The position numbers and the translations under genes were made by a program. Shown one piece after another: positions 1 through 11,415 of a stretch of DNA of 64,000 nt. The DNA lies in the NCBI GenBank assembly GCA_012274445.1, contig JAAROD010000044.1, forward strand, positions 868,001-932,000, read 5' to 3'. The notes under the pieces were generated by a model. The model saw only the letters and a list, made by a program, of their open reading frames with translations, was not told where the DNA came from and searched no databases. Numbering within the stretch: the first letter of the stretch is position 1; each line of letters starts with the position of its first letter. The DNA is from Sclerotiophoma versabilis (Eukaryota > Ascomycota > Dothideomycetes > Pleosporales > Didymellaceae).

Positions 1-1240
1 GTGATCCTGGAGCTTGCGCTGCTGGGGCTCTTTGAGATCCCGGTGTCGAAGGAGCTGGGCGAGAGGGGTTGTAGCGCGATGTGCCGGAGGGGCTCGGATC
101 TCGTTCATCGTAGCCCCCGCCGAATTCTTGTTGGGCAAGCGGTAGCTTCTTCTGTGGTATTGAAGCATTATATGCAGCCAACTCCTCGCGGTCTCGTCTT
201 TCCTGTTCTTGCCTTTGTCTCTCCTTCTCTCGCTCACGTTGCATTCGTGCCTGTTCCTCTTGTCTGCGTCGTTCTTGATCGTAGCGGTCTGCCGAAGAAG
301 CACTATTCTGTAGCGGAGCTGCGTAGCCACCTGTGGGTGGTGTGTTCTGCCGCGAACCCATGCTGTAGCTGTCCTTGCGTTGATACTGAGCTGGCGGCGC
401 CGGGCGAGGAGGCGCAACCGAGTTTCCTCCGCCGCCATAGCCTAGTTGCTTCTCTGATCCAGTGTTGATACCAGGGGTAGGTGTAAGGCTCGAGTATTGC
501 TGAGGGTCTTCGGATCGCTTGACAAGCTTCTCGGTATAGAATTCAAGTACCTCGAGTACAGCTTTAGGGTTCTTTGCGTAATCATCCTTGGTCAGTGCAG
601 ACGCTGTCAGCAGTTTCTCCCATTCAACAGGCAAACCAACGAACGCGCCACTTGTTGGGTCGAAGCCAACGTGAACTCTGTGAGTGAAGTTTGTAGGGTT
701 GCTGACACCACCCATGCTAGGGCAGCGTTGGTATATGCTGTCGATCCACGAATAGACATCGTCGTCTGTTTCGACTTTGCATGTGATGATCTTCGTGGGT
801 CCATCGCGAGGCGGTGACGAGCCCTTGCTAGGGTTGAGTGACCTCGTAATTTCGAACGAGAGTGGCTGTGTGTCAGACCTCTCTACGCCCAAAATATCTC
901 GCAGTTGAATGGTATTAGAGACCTTGGATGCGTTTGCGCTCTTGAAGAAGTTCAGCTCGAACTCCTTCAAGACCAACCACCGATCTGCCCAGACGAAAGA
1001 CTTGAACAGACCCTCGTCCTTCACTTTGACCATGCCCTCCTTGACTACGGCTGACGATGAGACGCTTCTCTCCGTCTGTGTACGGGACAACGACTGGCCA
1101 TAAGCGGGCGACTGCATGCTCAGACCAGCCATGTTGCCAGGCAGAGTGCTGCTAGTGTTCGGTGTGAGGGCAAGGCGGGGACGGTCCGTTGGTGGTCGCG
1201 GCGCCGGACGGGCGTCCATGAACTGGTTATTCGAATACAT
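1..1240 (-). CDS. cla4: PAK-family Ser/Thr kinase Cla4-like, N-terminal half (cut by window edge)
   Basis: The minus strand is open from the ATG at 1240 to base 1, giving 413 codons with no stop and no intron needed. Residues about 66-175 form a PH domain (starts VVKEGMVKVKDEGLFKSF; last helix has the conserved Trp in YSWIDSIYQ). Residues about 179-195 are a CRIB/p21-binding motif (NPTNFTHRVHVGFDPTSGAF), followed by the VGLPVEWEKLL segment of fungal PAKs. After that comes a Pro/Ser/Gln-rich and Arg/Glu-rich linker (RRRQEEQARMQREREKERQ). PH plus CRIB is the Cla4/CHM1 arrangement; Ste20-type PAKs lack the PH domain. In known fungi Cla4 is a Cdc42/Rac effector acting at the plasma membrane in polarity, septation and cytokinesis. 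The kinase domain lies outside the window, so activity cannot be judged. The ATG is the first in frame after a long upstream region. Confidence 0.93.
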   Translation of the reverse strand, partial: MYSNNQFMDARPAPRPPTDRPRLALTPNTSSTLPGNMAGLSMQSPAYGQSLSRTQTERSVSSSAVVKEGMVKVKDEGLFKSFVWADRWLVLKEFELNFFKSANASKVSNTIQLRDILGVERSDTQPLSFEITRSLNPSKGSSPPRDGPTKIITCKVETDDDVYSWIDSIYQRCPSMGGVSNPTNFTHRVHVGFDPTSGAFVGLPVEWEKLLTASALTKDDYAKNPKAVLEVLEFYTEKLVKRSEDPQQYSSLTPTPGINTGSEKQLGYGGGGNSVAPPRPAPPAQYQRKDSYSMGSRQNTPPTGGYAAPLQNSASSADRYDQERRRQEEQARMQREREKERQRQEQERRDREELAAYNASIPQKKLPLAQQEFGGGYDERDPSPSGTSRYNPSRPAPSTPGSQRAPAAQAPGS

Positions 1241-2691
1241 GCTTTGGGAAAATTAGCCAGGGCTGACTGATGTTGGTGCAAATGATGAAGGGATGTCTTT
1301 CGTTGTTGGCGAGACAGTGGGGCTGCTTACTTGAAAACGCGATTCACGCTGTCAACAACAGGAAGCGTGAGAGCTCTACACTAGCGGACGGCAGTGAATG
1401 GCGGGGTTCAGCGAGGCTGAGCAGACGGACAGCGGGCAAGCGGAGTGTAGTACAGCTGCAAGAATGCTAGACACTGCTCTGCCTGCTGCCGGTGCAGAAG
1501 GTGGTCAGGGGCGGCAGAGCCTTTGTGCAGCTGGGTTGGCGGTGGTCCTCGTAGGCGGTGTCTGTCGGGCTGCACTGCACCGGTCGATGTCTCCTGGCGT
1601 GCTGTGAGCGGGGAATGCGTGGAGGTCGAAGTCACGCCGAAAATGAGGGCTCAGCGCTGCATCTGTATATGGCAGGAAGCAAGGAGAGGACGGGAGCTAT
1701 GGGCGCGCGGTGAGCGTCTTCGCGCGGCAGCGAAGTGGTTGGAGTCGTGACTTGGTGGAGCCCCGTCTGCTGTCTACCCAGGTTAGCACCGTCGAGGGTC
1801 AAGCGCTAAGGCGGCAGAAGGAGATGCTGACTCTCGACTCGCACACTCAGCCAATCGACAAGCGGTTTGCAAGTGCTCGCCCACGGAAACCGGGGACTGA
1901 TCGCCACAGGATTGCTGGCAGCAAGCTGGACAGAGATTGCGTGCAGCGTGCGTAAGATTATCAAAGTGCTGCTTGCTGGCGACTACGGCGCGTTGACGGC
2001 GATGAGCATCTCTCAGCGACGGGCCGGCTGCGCGCCCGCAACACGATCGCCGCTCAGCGTTTCAGAGCCGCAGCGTGTTGAGCCAAGCGTGCCTTTGAAA
2101 CGCTTCTAGGGTCACACAGCAAACCTTCCATAGCCGCCACCACGCACACTGTGGATGTTCTCCTGTCCACTTTTTTTACACCACGCAGCTGCTTGGCCAG
2201 CGATGGACATGCCGAGAGACAACATGTCAAAGTGTATTCTAAAAACACGACTGTCATTTCCTTTACGTGCATGGCCCTGCTGTAGTGTTGCTAAATGTGC
2301 TGTTGCATCTTGCGGTTTGTTTTGCTCGTCCTTCCTAGCTGCGACCATCAACTCTCACCAACGCTGCGACACCATGTTTCAAGCTCCTCCAAGCCACGAT
2401 TTCTGTATCCGATATGTGACATTCTCGTACTTGGCCAGGATGGTCATCTCTGATCCCACAAACCAGCGATGAATGCGCTAAAACAACACGTTGAACCTTA
2501 AATGACGTGCCGAGAGGCACTCTAGCTGCAGTGAACGGGTAGGCAACCCCAAGAAAGGAGGTTCTCACTGGGCGTAGGGACGACAAACAACCCGACTGAA
2601 ATCATTTCCGTGAGAACAAGACAGGGCATCTGTCTGGACTTTTACAGCAAGACCGCAACTCTTTCGAAGTGCGATTTATTGACCGAACAGC
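1241..2691. other. Intergenic: upstream of Cla4 and downstream of the antiporter
   Basis: About 1.45 kb with only short, overlapping open frames without recognisable motifs. It should contain the Cla4 promoter and 5' leader (upstream on the minus strand) and the 3' end of the antiporter transcript. No RNA gene or repeat was recognised. Confidence 0.6.
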
Positions 2692-4506
2692 CTACTCTAC
2701 ACCCCATACTCCTAGTACATCCCTTCCAGCACCTTCTTGCTGTCTGTTCTTCCGCTCCTGAAGCTTCTTCACTCTTCTCACTGATAGCCCAACACCAAGC
2801 GGACCAATGATGGTGCAAAGCACAATTGCCCAGGTGACCACTAGGAAGATGTCTGATGGCTCGTTTGAGCTAACTCCTGATGGCGAGAAGATACCATTTG
2901 ACTCAGCTACACCTGATATCAGAAAACCAATCTCGCCACGAGCGCACATTGCTAGTGCAAGAATGAGCGGTGGGTGTATGGAGAGGGGCTTTGTTGGATT
3001 CACTGAGCTTCTTCGTTCGCGGCTGGATGCTGGCACTGGAGGGACGACTTCGGTCCCAGCTGTGGGAGTTGCGGTAGTGGACGATTGAGTCGCTGCAGCC
3101 TGCGCTCTGCTCTTGCCCCAAAGATGAGGTATGGAGGGGAGTTTCAATCCTTTCACCAGACGGCGAACGGCCCTCATTGGGGTGACAGAAAACTTGACAA
3201 GCCACAAGCCGCAGACTACCTTCGCAAATGCCATAAGAACTGTATAGACAATGCCTCGCCAAACGATTGCTCCGCGGAACATGCGTGTAATTGGAATTGA
3301 GAAGCCAATCGACGCGAAGAAGAGCGGCTGCAGTATCTTTGCCACAGCTTGATGGTAGTATTGCTCGTAGATAGCCGCGCCGCACAATTTGCTCGTCTCT
3401 TGATACGGGTATGCGGCTTGGGTAGGCTGTAACGCCTGATCGCTCTCGTCAGGTGTTCTGAAGTTAGTCGCATCCTTTCGTTTGCTAGGACCTGCGATAG
3501 TACCTGGAGAAGCATCGCTGGAATTAGTATTTGCTTTTGCATTCTCTTTCATCGGTCCTGACCCTGCTTTGGTCTTCACATCAGCGTGAGGTATCTCTGA
3601 ATCCCACCAGCTGATGGTGGCGCCGGCAACGTACGCAGCGAACAGGTTCGACGTTCCAGCATAGGTAGCACCAGCGATGAGAGCGACGAGAAGTGCTGTA
3701 TGGAATGTGAAAGCAGTCGTCGGTTTATGTAAGAGCTCATTGAGCGCTGCAGCAGGGTGAGACTCGCGGTACTCATTGAGCCACAGTGTGCCGGGCTGGA
3801 GAATGAACAAGCATGCAATTGGCACGACGACGGCAAAAGCTATCGATACTAAAACGGGACGAACAATGGTGATAGCGTTAAAGTTCTCGCTGCCAAGGTT
3901 CGAAATGACCTGTATCATGACCAGTCCAACTACATCGTCCATCATGGCTGCGCTGGTGATGACGACACCAAGACGAGAGGATGAGAGGCCACTGGAGCCC
4001 AGCACAGTGAACGTAGTCCCTAGGCTGGTCGAACATAACGCAGCGCCTGCAGCGAAGGCTTGCAATGGAGTGGCATTGAGGAGGCCTTGAAGTGTGTAAG
4101 AAAGAGCGATAGGAACGCAAATGCCGGTGAGAGCGACCCCAGACGAGAGCAGCAGATTGGCCTTTAAAGATTGGAAAGAGGTATGCAGACCGCCTAGCAG
4201 TCATCAGCTATCACTGTGCAGAGGATAGGATGGTGTTGACAAGCCTTCGAATACGAGTAAAATCAAGCCAAGATATCCCAACTGGACAACGACATGTTCA
4301 ACTTTGGTTGACAGCCATTTGGCCCCTGGGGTGCCCCAAGCAATGCCAATCAATACCTGACCCAGTAGTCCACAGTACAAAACCTTGTCCAGAGCGGCGT
4401 TTATGGCATTAAGCAGTAACAGAAAGGAGGTCAATACAAGGATGACCACGATGCCAGGCTCATGGTATGGTAGCGATGCGGCACTCTCAGACGCGTCGGC
4501 GGCCAT
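2692..4506 (-). CDS. Na+(K+)/H+ antiporter of the CPA (Na_H_Exchanger) family
   Basis: Two exons, 4506-4245 and 4193-2692, encode 587 residues. Start is the ATG at MAADASESAASL, just before the first membrane helix. Multiple hydrophobic helices carry family signatures: LGLILLVFEGGLHTSF, a Ser/Thr-rich GAALCSTSLGTTFTVL segment and the ion-binding-type Asp pair in SAAMMDDVVGLV. A hydrophilic cytoplasmic loop of about 80 residues (Lys/Ser/Asp-rich) interrupts the transmembrane region, and late helices include ARGEIGFLISGVA. The family exchanges monovalent cations for protons across plasma or organelle membranes; substrate and location cannot be read from the sequence. The 51-nt intron (4244-4194) begins with GC, not GT: joining at GAAG/GCGGT restores the family motif, and none of the GT donors I tried keeps the frame. 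Divergent from alpha-actinin, 429 bp away. Confidence 0.88.
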
Positions 4507-4935
4507 GGTGAGCGAATAGACACCCAGTGCGGGCAGGAGCAGCTTTATGCGCCCCACGCGACAGACGCCTCTAGGTCGAGAGCGGTGAATCAAAAGTGGC
4601 TGGCAGAGCACGCAGGAGTTCCCGCGCGCAGTGAGTGTGCAGTCGACTTGCAAAGCTCTCGACGGTAACTGGAGAAGATTTTGACAGTGTCCACTGACGT
4701 GCAGCGGCTGACAGCAGGCACCAGCCACAAAGCTTCGAAGGGTTCAGGGGCCCCCGCAACAGCCGAGTCGGCGCCCGCCTGGCATTGTTTGGGTGCCAAC
4801 AAGCACGCAGCGAGCACGCAGCGAGCAAGCAGCAACAGCACTGAGCGCCTCACAGCAGGCAGTTTTGGAGACGTGCACCGCTATTCCTACCCGCACGCGC
4901 CCTGGACAAGGCGCTTCTAATGCACACCGGCCGCC
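4507..4935. promoter_or_regulatory. Shared divergent promoter region (antiporter / alpha-actinin)
   Basis: 429 bp lie between two divergent start codons, so both promoters must be here. The stretch is GC-rich with GCA/CAG-rich tracts (around 4800-4835). No TATA box or defined operator was recognised; the call rests on gene arrangement only. Confidence 0.5.
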
Positions 4936-7022
4936 ATGGCTCCGCTTGAGCAGCAATGGGTCAAGGTCCAGCAGAAGACCTTCACAAAGTGGTGCGCAGC
5001 CCCGCAGACACAGCGATGGGTCGCAGCCCTGAGGTCGTGTGCTAACCACTCAACACAGGCTGAACAGCAAGCTGAAGATCCGCGACGTCGAAATTGAGGA
5101 CCTCATCACAGACCTATCTGACGGCGTGCGTGCCCCTCCCTGACCCCCCTCGTCGAGTTGAGCGCCCTCTAATAGCCGTGTTCAGATCAACCTCATCCAC
5201 CTCCTTGAGATTCTCAGCAACGAATCGCTTGGCCGCTACGCCTCCCGACCGAAGCTGCGAGTGCAGAAGTTCGAAAATGTCAACAAGTCACTCGACTACA
5301 TCCGCAGTCGCGGCATCCAGATGACCAACATTGGTGCTGAAGATGTAGTCGACGGCAACAGCAAGATCATTCTGGGCCTGATCTGGACCCTTATTCTGCG
5401 TTTCACCATCAGCGACATCAGCGAAGAGGGCCTGAGTGCAAAGGAGGGTCTGCTGCTATGGTGTCAGCGCAAGACAGCATGCTACGACGAGGTCGAAGTG
5501 CGCGACTTCTCCTCCAGCTGGAACGACGGTCTGGCTTTCTGTGCCCTCCTAGATATCCACCGCCCCGACCTCATCGATTACGACAGCCTTGACAAGAGCG
5601 ACCACCGCGGCAACATGCAGCTTGCCTTTGACATTGCCTCCAAGGAGATTGGAATCCCAGACCTGCTCGACGTAGAAGACGTTTGCGACGTTGCGAAGCC
5701 CGACGAGCGCTCTCTCATGACCTACATCGCCTACTGGTTCCACGCTTTCTCGCAGATGGAGCGAGTAGAGAACGCCGGTCGACGAGTGGAGAAATTTGTA
5801 CAGAACATGCAAGGCGCATGGCAGATGCAGAACGACTTCGAGGAACGTATGCGGAAACTTCTCGCAGCAATCGCTGCTCAACGTACCCAGTGGGAGGAGG
5901 CCAAATTCGATGGCACATACACAGACGCTAGGAATCAATCAACCGAGTTCACAGCATGGAAACGCAAAAGCAAGCGCAACTGGGTCGCAGAGAAATCGGA
6001 TTTGGCTGGTCTATTAGGCAACATCAAAACAAAGCTGGCGACCTATCGCTTACGACCATATGACCCTCCAGCAGAGCTGAGCTTGGAGACATTGGATACA
6101 GCATGGGCAGGTCTGATGAAAGCAGAGCGTGAACGCTCACAAGTCATCAATGAAACGATCCGTGACATCAAGAACGCTCTGCGCAAGTCGTTCGCAGACA
6201 AAGCTAATGACTTCGCCCTCGCACTGAATACACTTGGAACCTCAATATCAGCATTAGAGGGTGAAGTCGAAGACCAATTGGAACATACCAAGGAGATCAG
6301 CAAATCCCTCGCGCCACTTGACGAATACTTGAATCTCATTGCGTCCATCGACGAGCAATGTGCCGAAGCAAACATCGAAGAGAACGATTTTACAACATAC
6401 ACATACGATGAGCTCGAGTACGAGCTGAGCCTGGTCCGCAACTCAGTTTCAAAGAAACTTGCATTCCTGGAAAATCAGATGGTCGCTCGTAATATGACGA
6501 ATCTGACACCTATACAACTCGAAGAGTTCGAATCAGTGTTCAGACATTTCGATCGCGACTTGTCGAATTCGTTAGCCGAACTGGAATTCTCGGCGGCATT
6601 GGCCAGTCTAGGGCTTGTGTACGATGATGAGGAGATGCACCAGAAGTTCCGTGAAACAAGCGGCGGTCGCGACTACGTAACCTTCGAGCAGTTCATTCGC
6701 TTCATGGTTGACGAGACTGAAGACCAGAACACAGCTGAACAGGTCTTTGAGTCTTTCAAGGAAGTCGCTGATGGCAAGGTACGTCCCTCATCCCTCCTCT
6801 TATTCAACGTCATCTAATGTCACACAGCCATATGTCACTGAGCTTGACCTCCGCCATTCTCTCGTTCCTGACGAAGTTATCGAAGACTTAATTGCTTCTA
6901 TGCCTGAGCACAAAGGACCAGACCTACAAGAAGACCGCGATCTGCCCAAGTACGACTACATCAGTTACATGGACCGATATATCAACGCCAAACGTGAGGA
7001 GCAGCAGGTAAATGGTGGATAG
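4936..7022 (+). CDS. ain1: Alpha-actinin-like actin cross-linking protein
   Basis: Four exons: 4936-4991, 5059-5125, 5186-6778 and 6828-7022, giving 636 residues. The first two small exons restore the beginning of the actin-binding domain (KTFTKW, then LNSKLKIRDVEIEDL). Two calponin-homology domains follow (residues about 10-230; for example INLIHLLEILSNESLGRY, and EGLLLWCQRKTACY for CH2). Then comes a shortened, spectrin-like helical rod of about 230 residues and a C-terminal EF-hand-like calmodulin region (LEEFESVFRHFDRDLSNSL; FEQFIRFMV). The length matches fission-yeast Ain1 and filamentous-fungal alpha-actinins, which have fewer spectrin repeats than animal ones. Family role: bundling F-actin in contractile rings and cortical structures. 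The first EF loop has D/D/S positions, but whether it binds calcium is uncertain. The ATG has a good context (CCGCC-ATG-G). Confidence 0.93.
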
Positions 7023-7680
7023 AATTCCGACAATCCTTGGCTCAAGCGGTCGACGACGGAAACTACCATAAGTGCGTTACTTAGTGATAGATCGGTGTTG
7101 ACGCCAGTCTTCCTGTGAGCAACATGTTGGGTAAGGAAGGAGCATGGTCCCGGAGCGTCATAGTTGTTGAGCAGGACGGTGATGCGGCGAGAAGAGGGAA
7201 CGAACATTTTCAGCTTCTAGTAGTACGCAGGTTGTGTGTTTGGGTTTTGCATAGCGATGTGTTTGCGTTTGATTTGGATATCCTTGACGCTTGGTGTTTT
7301 GGGCCTCACGACGGTACTGCTCCGGTTGTGTTTGTCAACCGTATCAATGATCGTCGCCAATAGAAACGCATACAAACCTAATACCAAATCATACCGAGGA
7401 TGTCTTATGCCTACGAGATCATGAAGAGATCGACAGAAAGGGATCGAGGTGGCACATCTATGGACGGAATATAATGCGTGTACAGATCAAAATGGCATAA
7501 GTCTTACCCATTCGTATCGTTATGGGACGTGATGTGCCTTCACTTTTGCCCTTCACAGCTACACAGCTGTCCGATTTCACCCTAAGGTTTAACATGGTTC
7601 AATCTCTTATCAGCAAAGCTGCCATCCATTCGAGCCTTGATCTTGCTTCCTCACTTCACATTTTTGCCTCAACATTCACT
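7023..7680. other. Convergent intergenic region (3' ends of alpha-actinin and Rbg1)
   Basis: 658 bp between two converging stop codons. Only short frames without coding character; expected to contain both 3' UTRs and polyadenylation sites. No gene seen. Confidence 0.6.
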
Positions 7681-9062
7681 CTACTTCGCCACGATACTCA
7701 CAACATCCTCATCCGCAACCACATGGCTCAATCCCACCCTCTGCGGCACATGTCTCGCACTCGCACCCCAAACCATCGCATACTTGAACGTCTCCTTCAG
7801 CGTCCTGTGCACCTGGTCACACACATCCTCAATCGTACTGCCCCTCCTCACAATCAGCGCCTCGCTAAAGTCCGGCTCGAAACCCTTCCTCTTGGTGTAA
7901 ATGCGCATCAATTGCAATTCCTCCCAGCACCGATCGATCACGTCTTGCAGGCCGAGATCCAGCTCGCAGCTCATGATGACTGTGTGGGGTTCGCGCGCCA
8001 GTTGGTCCAGGTGTTCGAGTGAGATGGAATCGATCTTGTTGTAGACGTACAGGCACTTGATGTACTTTCGGTGGTTGATCATGATGACGTCGATGAAGTC
8101 GTCAACAGTGGCGTATTCGTCGCGGATCAGGACTTCGGCGTTGAGCATCTTGTAGTCTTTGAGGATCTGGTAGATCAGCTTTTCGTCCAGCCCGCCCTTT
8201 GGAGGGGTTTGGAAGTTGATTTTCATGCCGCCGGCTTTTTTGGGCTTGAGGTAGATGTTTCTGTGATCGAGTTAGCTGATGATGCCGTAGAAACGGACGA
8301 TGGTGGGTGAGCGTACGGCGGCTCGCGGTTGAGGCGAATACCGACTGCTTCCAGTTCGGCTTCGAGTAATCTCCTCTGCTCGGCCTTCTTCGTTGCGTCG
8401 AGAATCATTAGAATCAAATCACTCGTCTTCGCAGCGCTGATAACCTGACGTCCTCTTCCCTTGCCCTCGGCGGCACCTTCGATAATACCGGGAAGATCGA
8501 GAACCTGGATCTCGGCACCGCCGTATTCAAGCACACCGGGGATAGCAGTCAGCGTGGTGAAAGCATATGATGCTGCTTCAGACTTTGTCTTTGTGACTCG
8601 GGACAAGAAAGTCGACTTTCCGACTGAGGGGAATCCGACGAGCGCTATACGTGCATCGCCAGATTTAGAGACATCGAATCCCTGGCCGCCGCCACCAGCA
8701 GCACCGGGGGCAGGTTCGAGGAGCTGAGCACGAAGACGGGCGAGTTTTCTATTGATTGTGAGTTATAATACTTGACTCATGGTAGAATTCATATACCCTT
8801 TCAATAGACCAAGATGGTATTCTGAGTGGTTGTGTTAGCACGTGATAGAGGAGGGTCTGGGCATGTATGTTGCAGATCACGAGAGGTCGTACCTGTAGCC
8901 TTGTTCTCTGTCCTTGGTTAGCCAAAATTACTCCTCATATACACGATGAACTCACTCTGCGTCCTCTTCATCTCCTCCTCGATCCTGGCGGGGCGTTAGG
9001 CTTGGCATCAAAAGTTTCGGAGGGGTCCCATACTCCTTGATCTTCTCTGTGATGTTTACCAT
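7681..9062 (-). CDS. rbg1: DRG-family ribosome-interacting GTPase Rbg1
   Basis: Six exons: 9062-9034, 8984-8956, 8907-8893, 8821-8797, 8748-8317 and 8260-7681. They encode 369 residues, the length of yeast Rbg1. The spliced N-terminus reads MVNITEKIKEIEEEMKRTQ, then NKATEYHLGLLKGKLARLR, the family's opening. G1 is GFPSVGKST (71-79), G3 is DLPGIIEGAAEGKGRGR, and G4 appears as YNKID. The C-terminal half carries the TGS domain (GFEPDFSEALIVRRGSTIEDV). DRG1/Rbg1 binds translating ribosomes, with a DFRP partner (Tma46), and helps stalled elongation; this is family knowledge. All five introns are 48-71 nt with GT...AG ends. Exon 3 is only 15 nt. Convergent with alpha-actinin and divergent from the acyltransferase. 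Confidence 0.96.
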
Positions 9063-9375
9063 GTTGGCGGTGATACCCTAGGGTCTTTGCTTGAAAGAAA
9101 GGGACTGGGGTGAAGCTTTCTCGTGAGCCTAGTCAGGCCGGTTACAGCTCGCCGAAAGTCGTGATACAGCGCTCTGGTGTTTCTCAACCCGCCACAGCAG
9201 ATTGGGACTAGCGTGGATGGTTTCCCGCTTAGCGAGACGCATTGACGACTGCGTCATCCATCTCATAGAATGGTCCACGCCACTGCATGCTTGTTTTCGT
9301 TTTGAGTTTCTTGTATTTCCCCTTCTCATCTTTTCCTACTTTTGTTTGCATGTCGCATTTGCCTGTCCACCGAGC

Positions 9376-10977
9376 ATGGAGTTTATACTGGGCTCTGATC
9401 CCTGGCCTCAGTCTCATCATGACCTAATTGAGCACTATCATCAACGATACGACGCCCAGATAGCATCACACGAATTCGATCCTTTCGTTTATCCCTACGG
9501 CGCGTACGGAGCTTTCTTAGTCATTTTTTACTTGTGCATACCACACCAAAATCGGTCATGGCTTAAGAATTCTCGCTTCTTCGTCTGGGGTGTGTTGCTA
9601 GCATTTGCGGCATACAGTATCAAGTATCAAAGAGCTAGAGGAATGGCACCGGGAATAGGCTTGGGTCTCGTTCATTCATGGAGTGTGGTCTATATTGCTG
9701 CAATACTGGTCTTTAACGACGCACAAACCGACTTCCAGCGTATCGAACGAACAGAAGGGCAGTTCGGCAGCGACCAAACCTCTCAGCAAGAGAAGACAAA
9801 AGCAGCGAAAGAGACTACTGATTCTAATGGCCACATCCCACAAAACTCTAAAGCTGGCCCGCGTGATCGCCACGGCGAATTCGCATGGCAACCCTATCCC
9901 CTCTCACCTTTTGTCGAGCGCCTGGACTGGGTGTGCGACCTGTTCTGCAACTTTCGCGGCGCAGGTTGGAACTGGCGCACATCTGCTCTCCCACCACCAC
10001 CGAAATGGTTACAAGAGCAACTTCACCGCAACTCAGGAGATGTACCAAAGCACTCGTACCGCATCCACGCGGGCCAAGTAATGACTTATTCAGACCGGCG
10101 CTCCCTGCTTGTCACCAACGCGAAAACCTTCGTCAAGGGCTACTTGATCCTTGACGCCTTGAAAACGACAATGATGCACGACCCGTACTTTTGGGGCATC
10201 TTATCCCGCTCTCCACCACCATATTTCCCCTTCACTCTTCTCACACAGCCTCGGATGATCCATACATACCGCCTCTTCCTGTCCATGATCGCCGTCAAAT
10301 ACGCTCTCCAAACTATCTTCTCTCTTGCGCCTCTCGTCTTTGTCGGTATGTTCGGTTCGTACATCGGCGCGCGCTCAGAGCCCTGGATATATCCTGAGAC
10401 ATGGGGCTCCTTCACCATTGTGCTGGACAGAGGATTGGCGGGTTGGTGGAGCAGCTGGTGGCATCAGACGTTCCGGTTTGCGTTTGAGCAGCCGAGTCTG
10501 CGGATATGCGAATTCTTCAATCTCGACCGTCGTAGTGTTCCAGCGAAAGGACTCCAGTTGTTGACTGCATTTGGGTTGAGTGGCGCACTGCATGCGTGTG
10601 GTACGTATACGGCTGCCGGGCCGACGCACCCAATCTCAAACTCCTTCGCGTTCTTTATGCTTCAAGCGTTTGGCATATTTCTTGAGACTGTCATATCCGC
10701 CGCTCTGCGCAAGATGGGCATCCAGAAACACATACCGCAATGGGCGATGCGGACGTGGACATTTATCTACGTGCACGTCTGGTTCTATAACACTGCGCAT
10801 TTGCTGTGCAACGATTTTGCATTGGGCGGTGTATGGCTCTTTGAACCAATTCCTATCTCGCTATTCCGAGGCGTAGGTTTCGGTGCCGCAAAGCAAGATG
10901 GGTGGTGGTGCTGGGGTGGAGACATCGTAAGATGGCATACCGGGAAGTACTGGTGGCAGAGCGGTGTTGCTGTTTGA
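9376..10977 (+). CDS. Wax-synthase-like membrane-bound O-acyltransferase
   Basis: Single-exon frame of 533 residues starting at MEFILGSDPWP. Several hydrophobic helices are spread along it (YGAFLVIFYLCI, FFVWGVLLAFAAY, IGLGLVHSWSVVYIAAIL, TIFSLAPLVFVGMFGSYI). The C-terminal part resembles the fungal wax-synthase/MBOAT-related domain: WWSSWWHQTFRF, then GLSGALHACGTY with the conserved His, and a terminal membrane segment (MRTWTFIYVHVWFYNTAH). Such proteins transfer acyl groups to alcohols in the ER membrane, and some act in secondary metabolism; the substrate here is unknown. An in-frame upstream ATG at 9202 would add 58 residues including a hydrophobic stretch, so the start is not certain. 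The next gene is C-5 sterol desaturase, convergent, but no common pathway can be inferred from position alone. Confidence 0.82.
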   Translation: MEFILGSDPWPQSHHDLIEHYHQRYDAQIASHEFDPFVYPYGAYGAFLVIFYLCIPHQNRSWLKNSRFFVWGVLLAFAAYSIKYQRARGMAPGIGLGLVHSWSVVYIAAILVFNDAQTDFQRIERTEGQFGSDQTSQQEKTKAAKETTDSNGHIPQNSKAGPRDRHGEFAWQPYPLSPFVERLDWVCDLFCNFRGAGWNWRTSALPPPPKWLQEQLHRNSGDVPKHSYRIHAGQVMTYSDRRSLLVTNAKTFVKGYLILDALKTTMMHDPYFWGILSRSPPPYFPFTLLTQPRMIHTYRLFLSMIAVKYALQTIFSLAPLVFVGMFGSYIGARSEPWIYPETWGSFTIVLDRGLAGWWSSWWHQTFRFAFEQPSLRICEFFNLDRRSVPAKGLQLLTAFGLSGALHACGTYTAAGPTHPISNSFAFFMLQAFGIFLETVISAALRKMGIQKHIPQWAMRTWTFIYVHVWFYNTAHLLCNDFALGGVWLFEPIPISLFRGVGFGAAKQDGWWCWGGDIVRWHTGKYWWQSGVAV

Positions 10978-11415
10978 GCAGATAGATGGAGTCTAGTAGC
11001 ATTGCATAGCGTAGGCGCAATTGAATGACTTTAATTAAAGGGATTGATTTCGTGAATAAGAGGCTGAACAACTCTTATAAAGCCGATCCTAGTCGTGATC
11101 GGATCACAAATTTACGGTATTACAATAAGGCTCCTCCTATTGCATTTCCCGTCAAAGTTGATCTGGACACTTCGCAATCCTCATATTACAAAGGGGCTGT
11201 ATCGAACAGCAACACCAAACCCCAACCTTTTTACATGTAGTACGCTGAACAATATGATACACAGAAGTCGCTTAAGTGTCGAGTCGTCTCGAAGCGGCAA
11301 CAAAAGTGAAGGAAGCCTATTTGCCGGTTGATGTGACCTTGGACTCTACCACCAATCCCATGTGTTCCTTCCTCAAGTTTTCTCTGTATGTCGGGTGCTT
11401 GGTTGAAGCACTCAA
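10978..11415. other. Convergent intergenic region (acyltransferase / ERG3)
   Basis: 438 bp between converging stops, AT-richer than the flanking coding DNA. No gene or repeat recognised; holds both 3' UTRs. Confidence 0.6.

Noticed and set aside
1..817. Plus-strand open frames at the left edge
   Set aside because: Antisense to the PH/CRIB-containing Cla4 exon, which is clearly coding on the minus strand.
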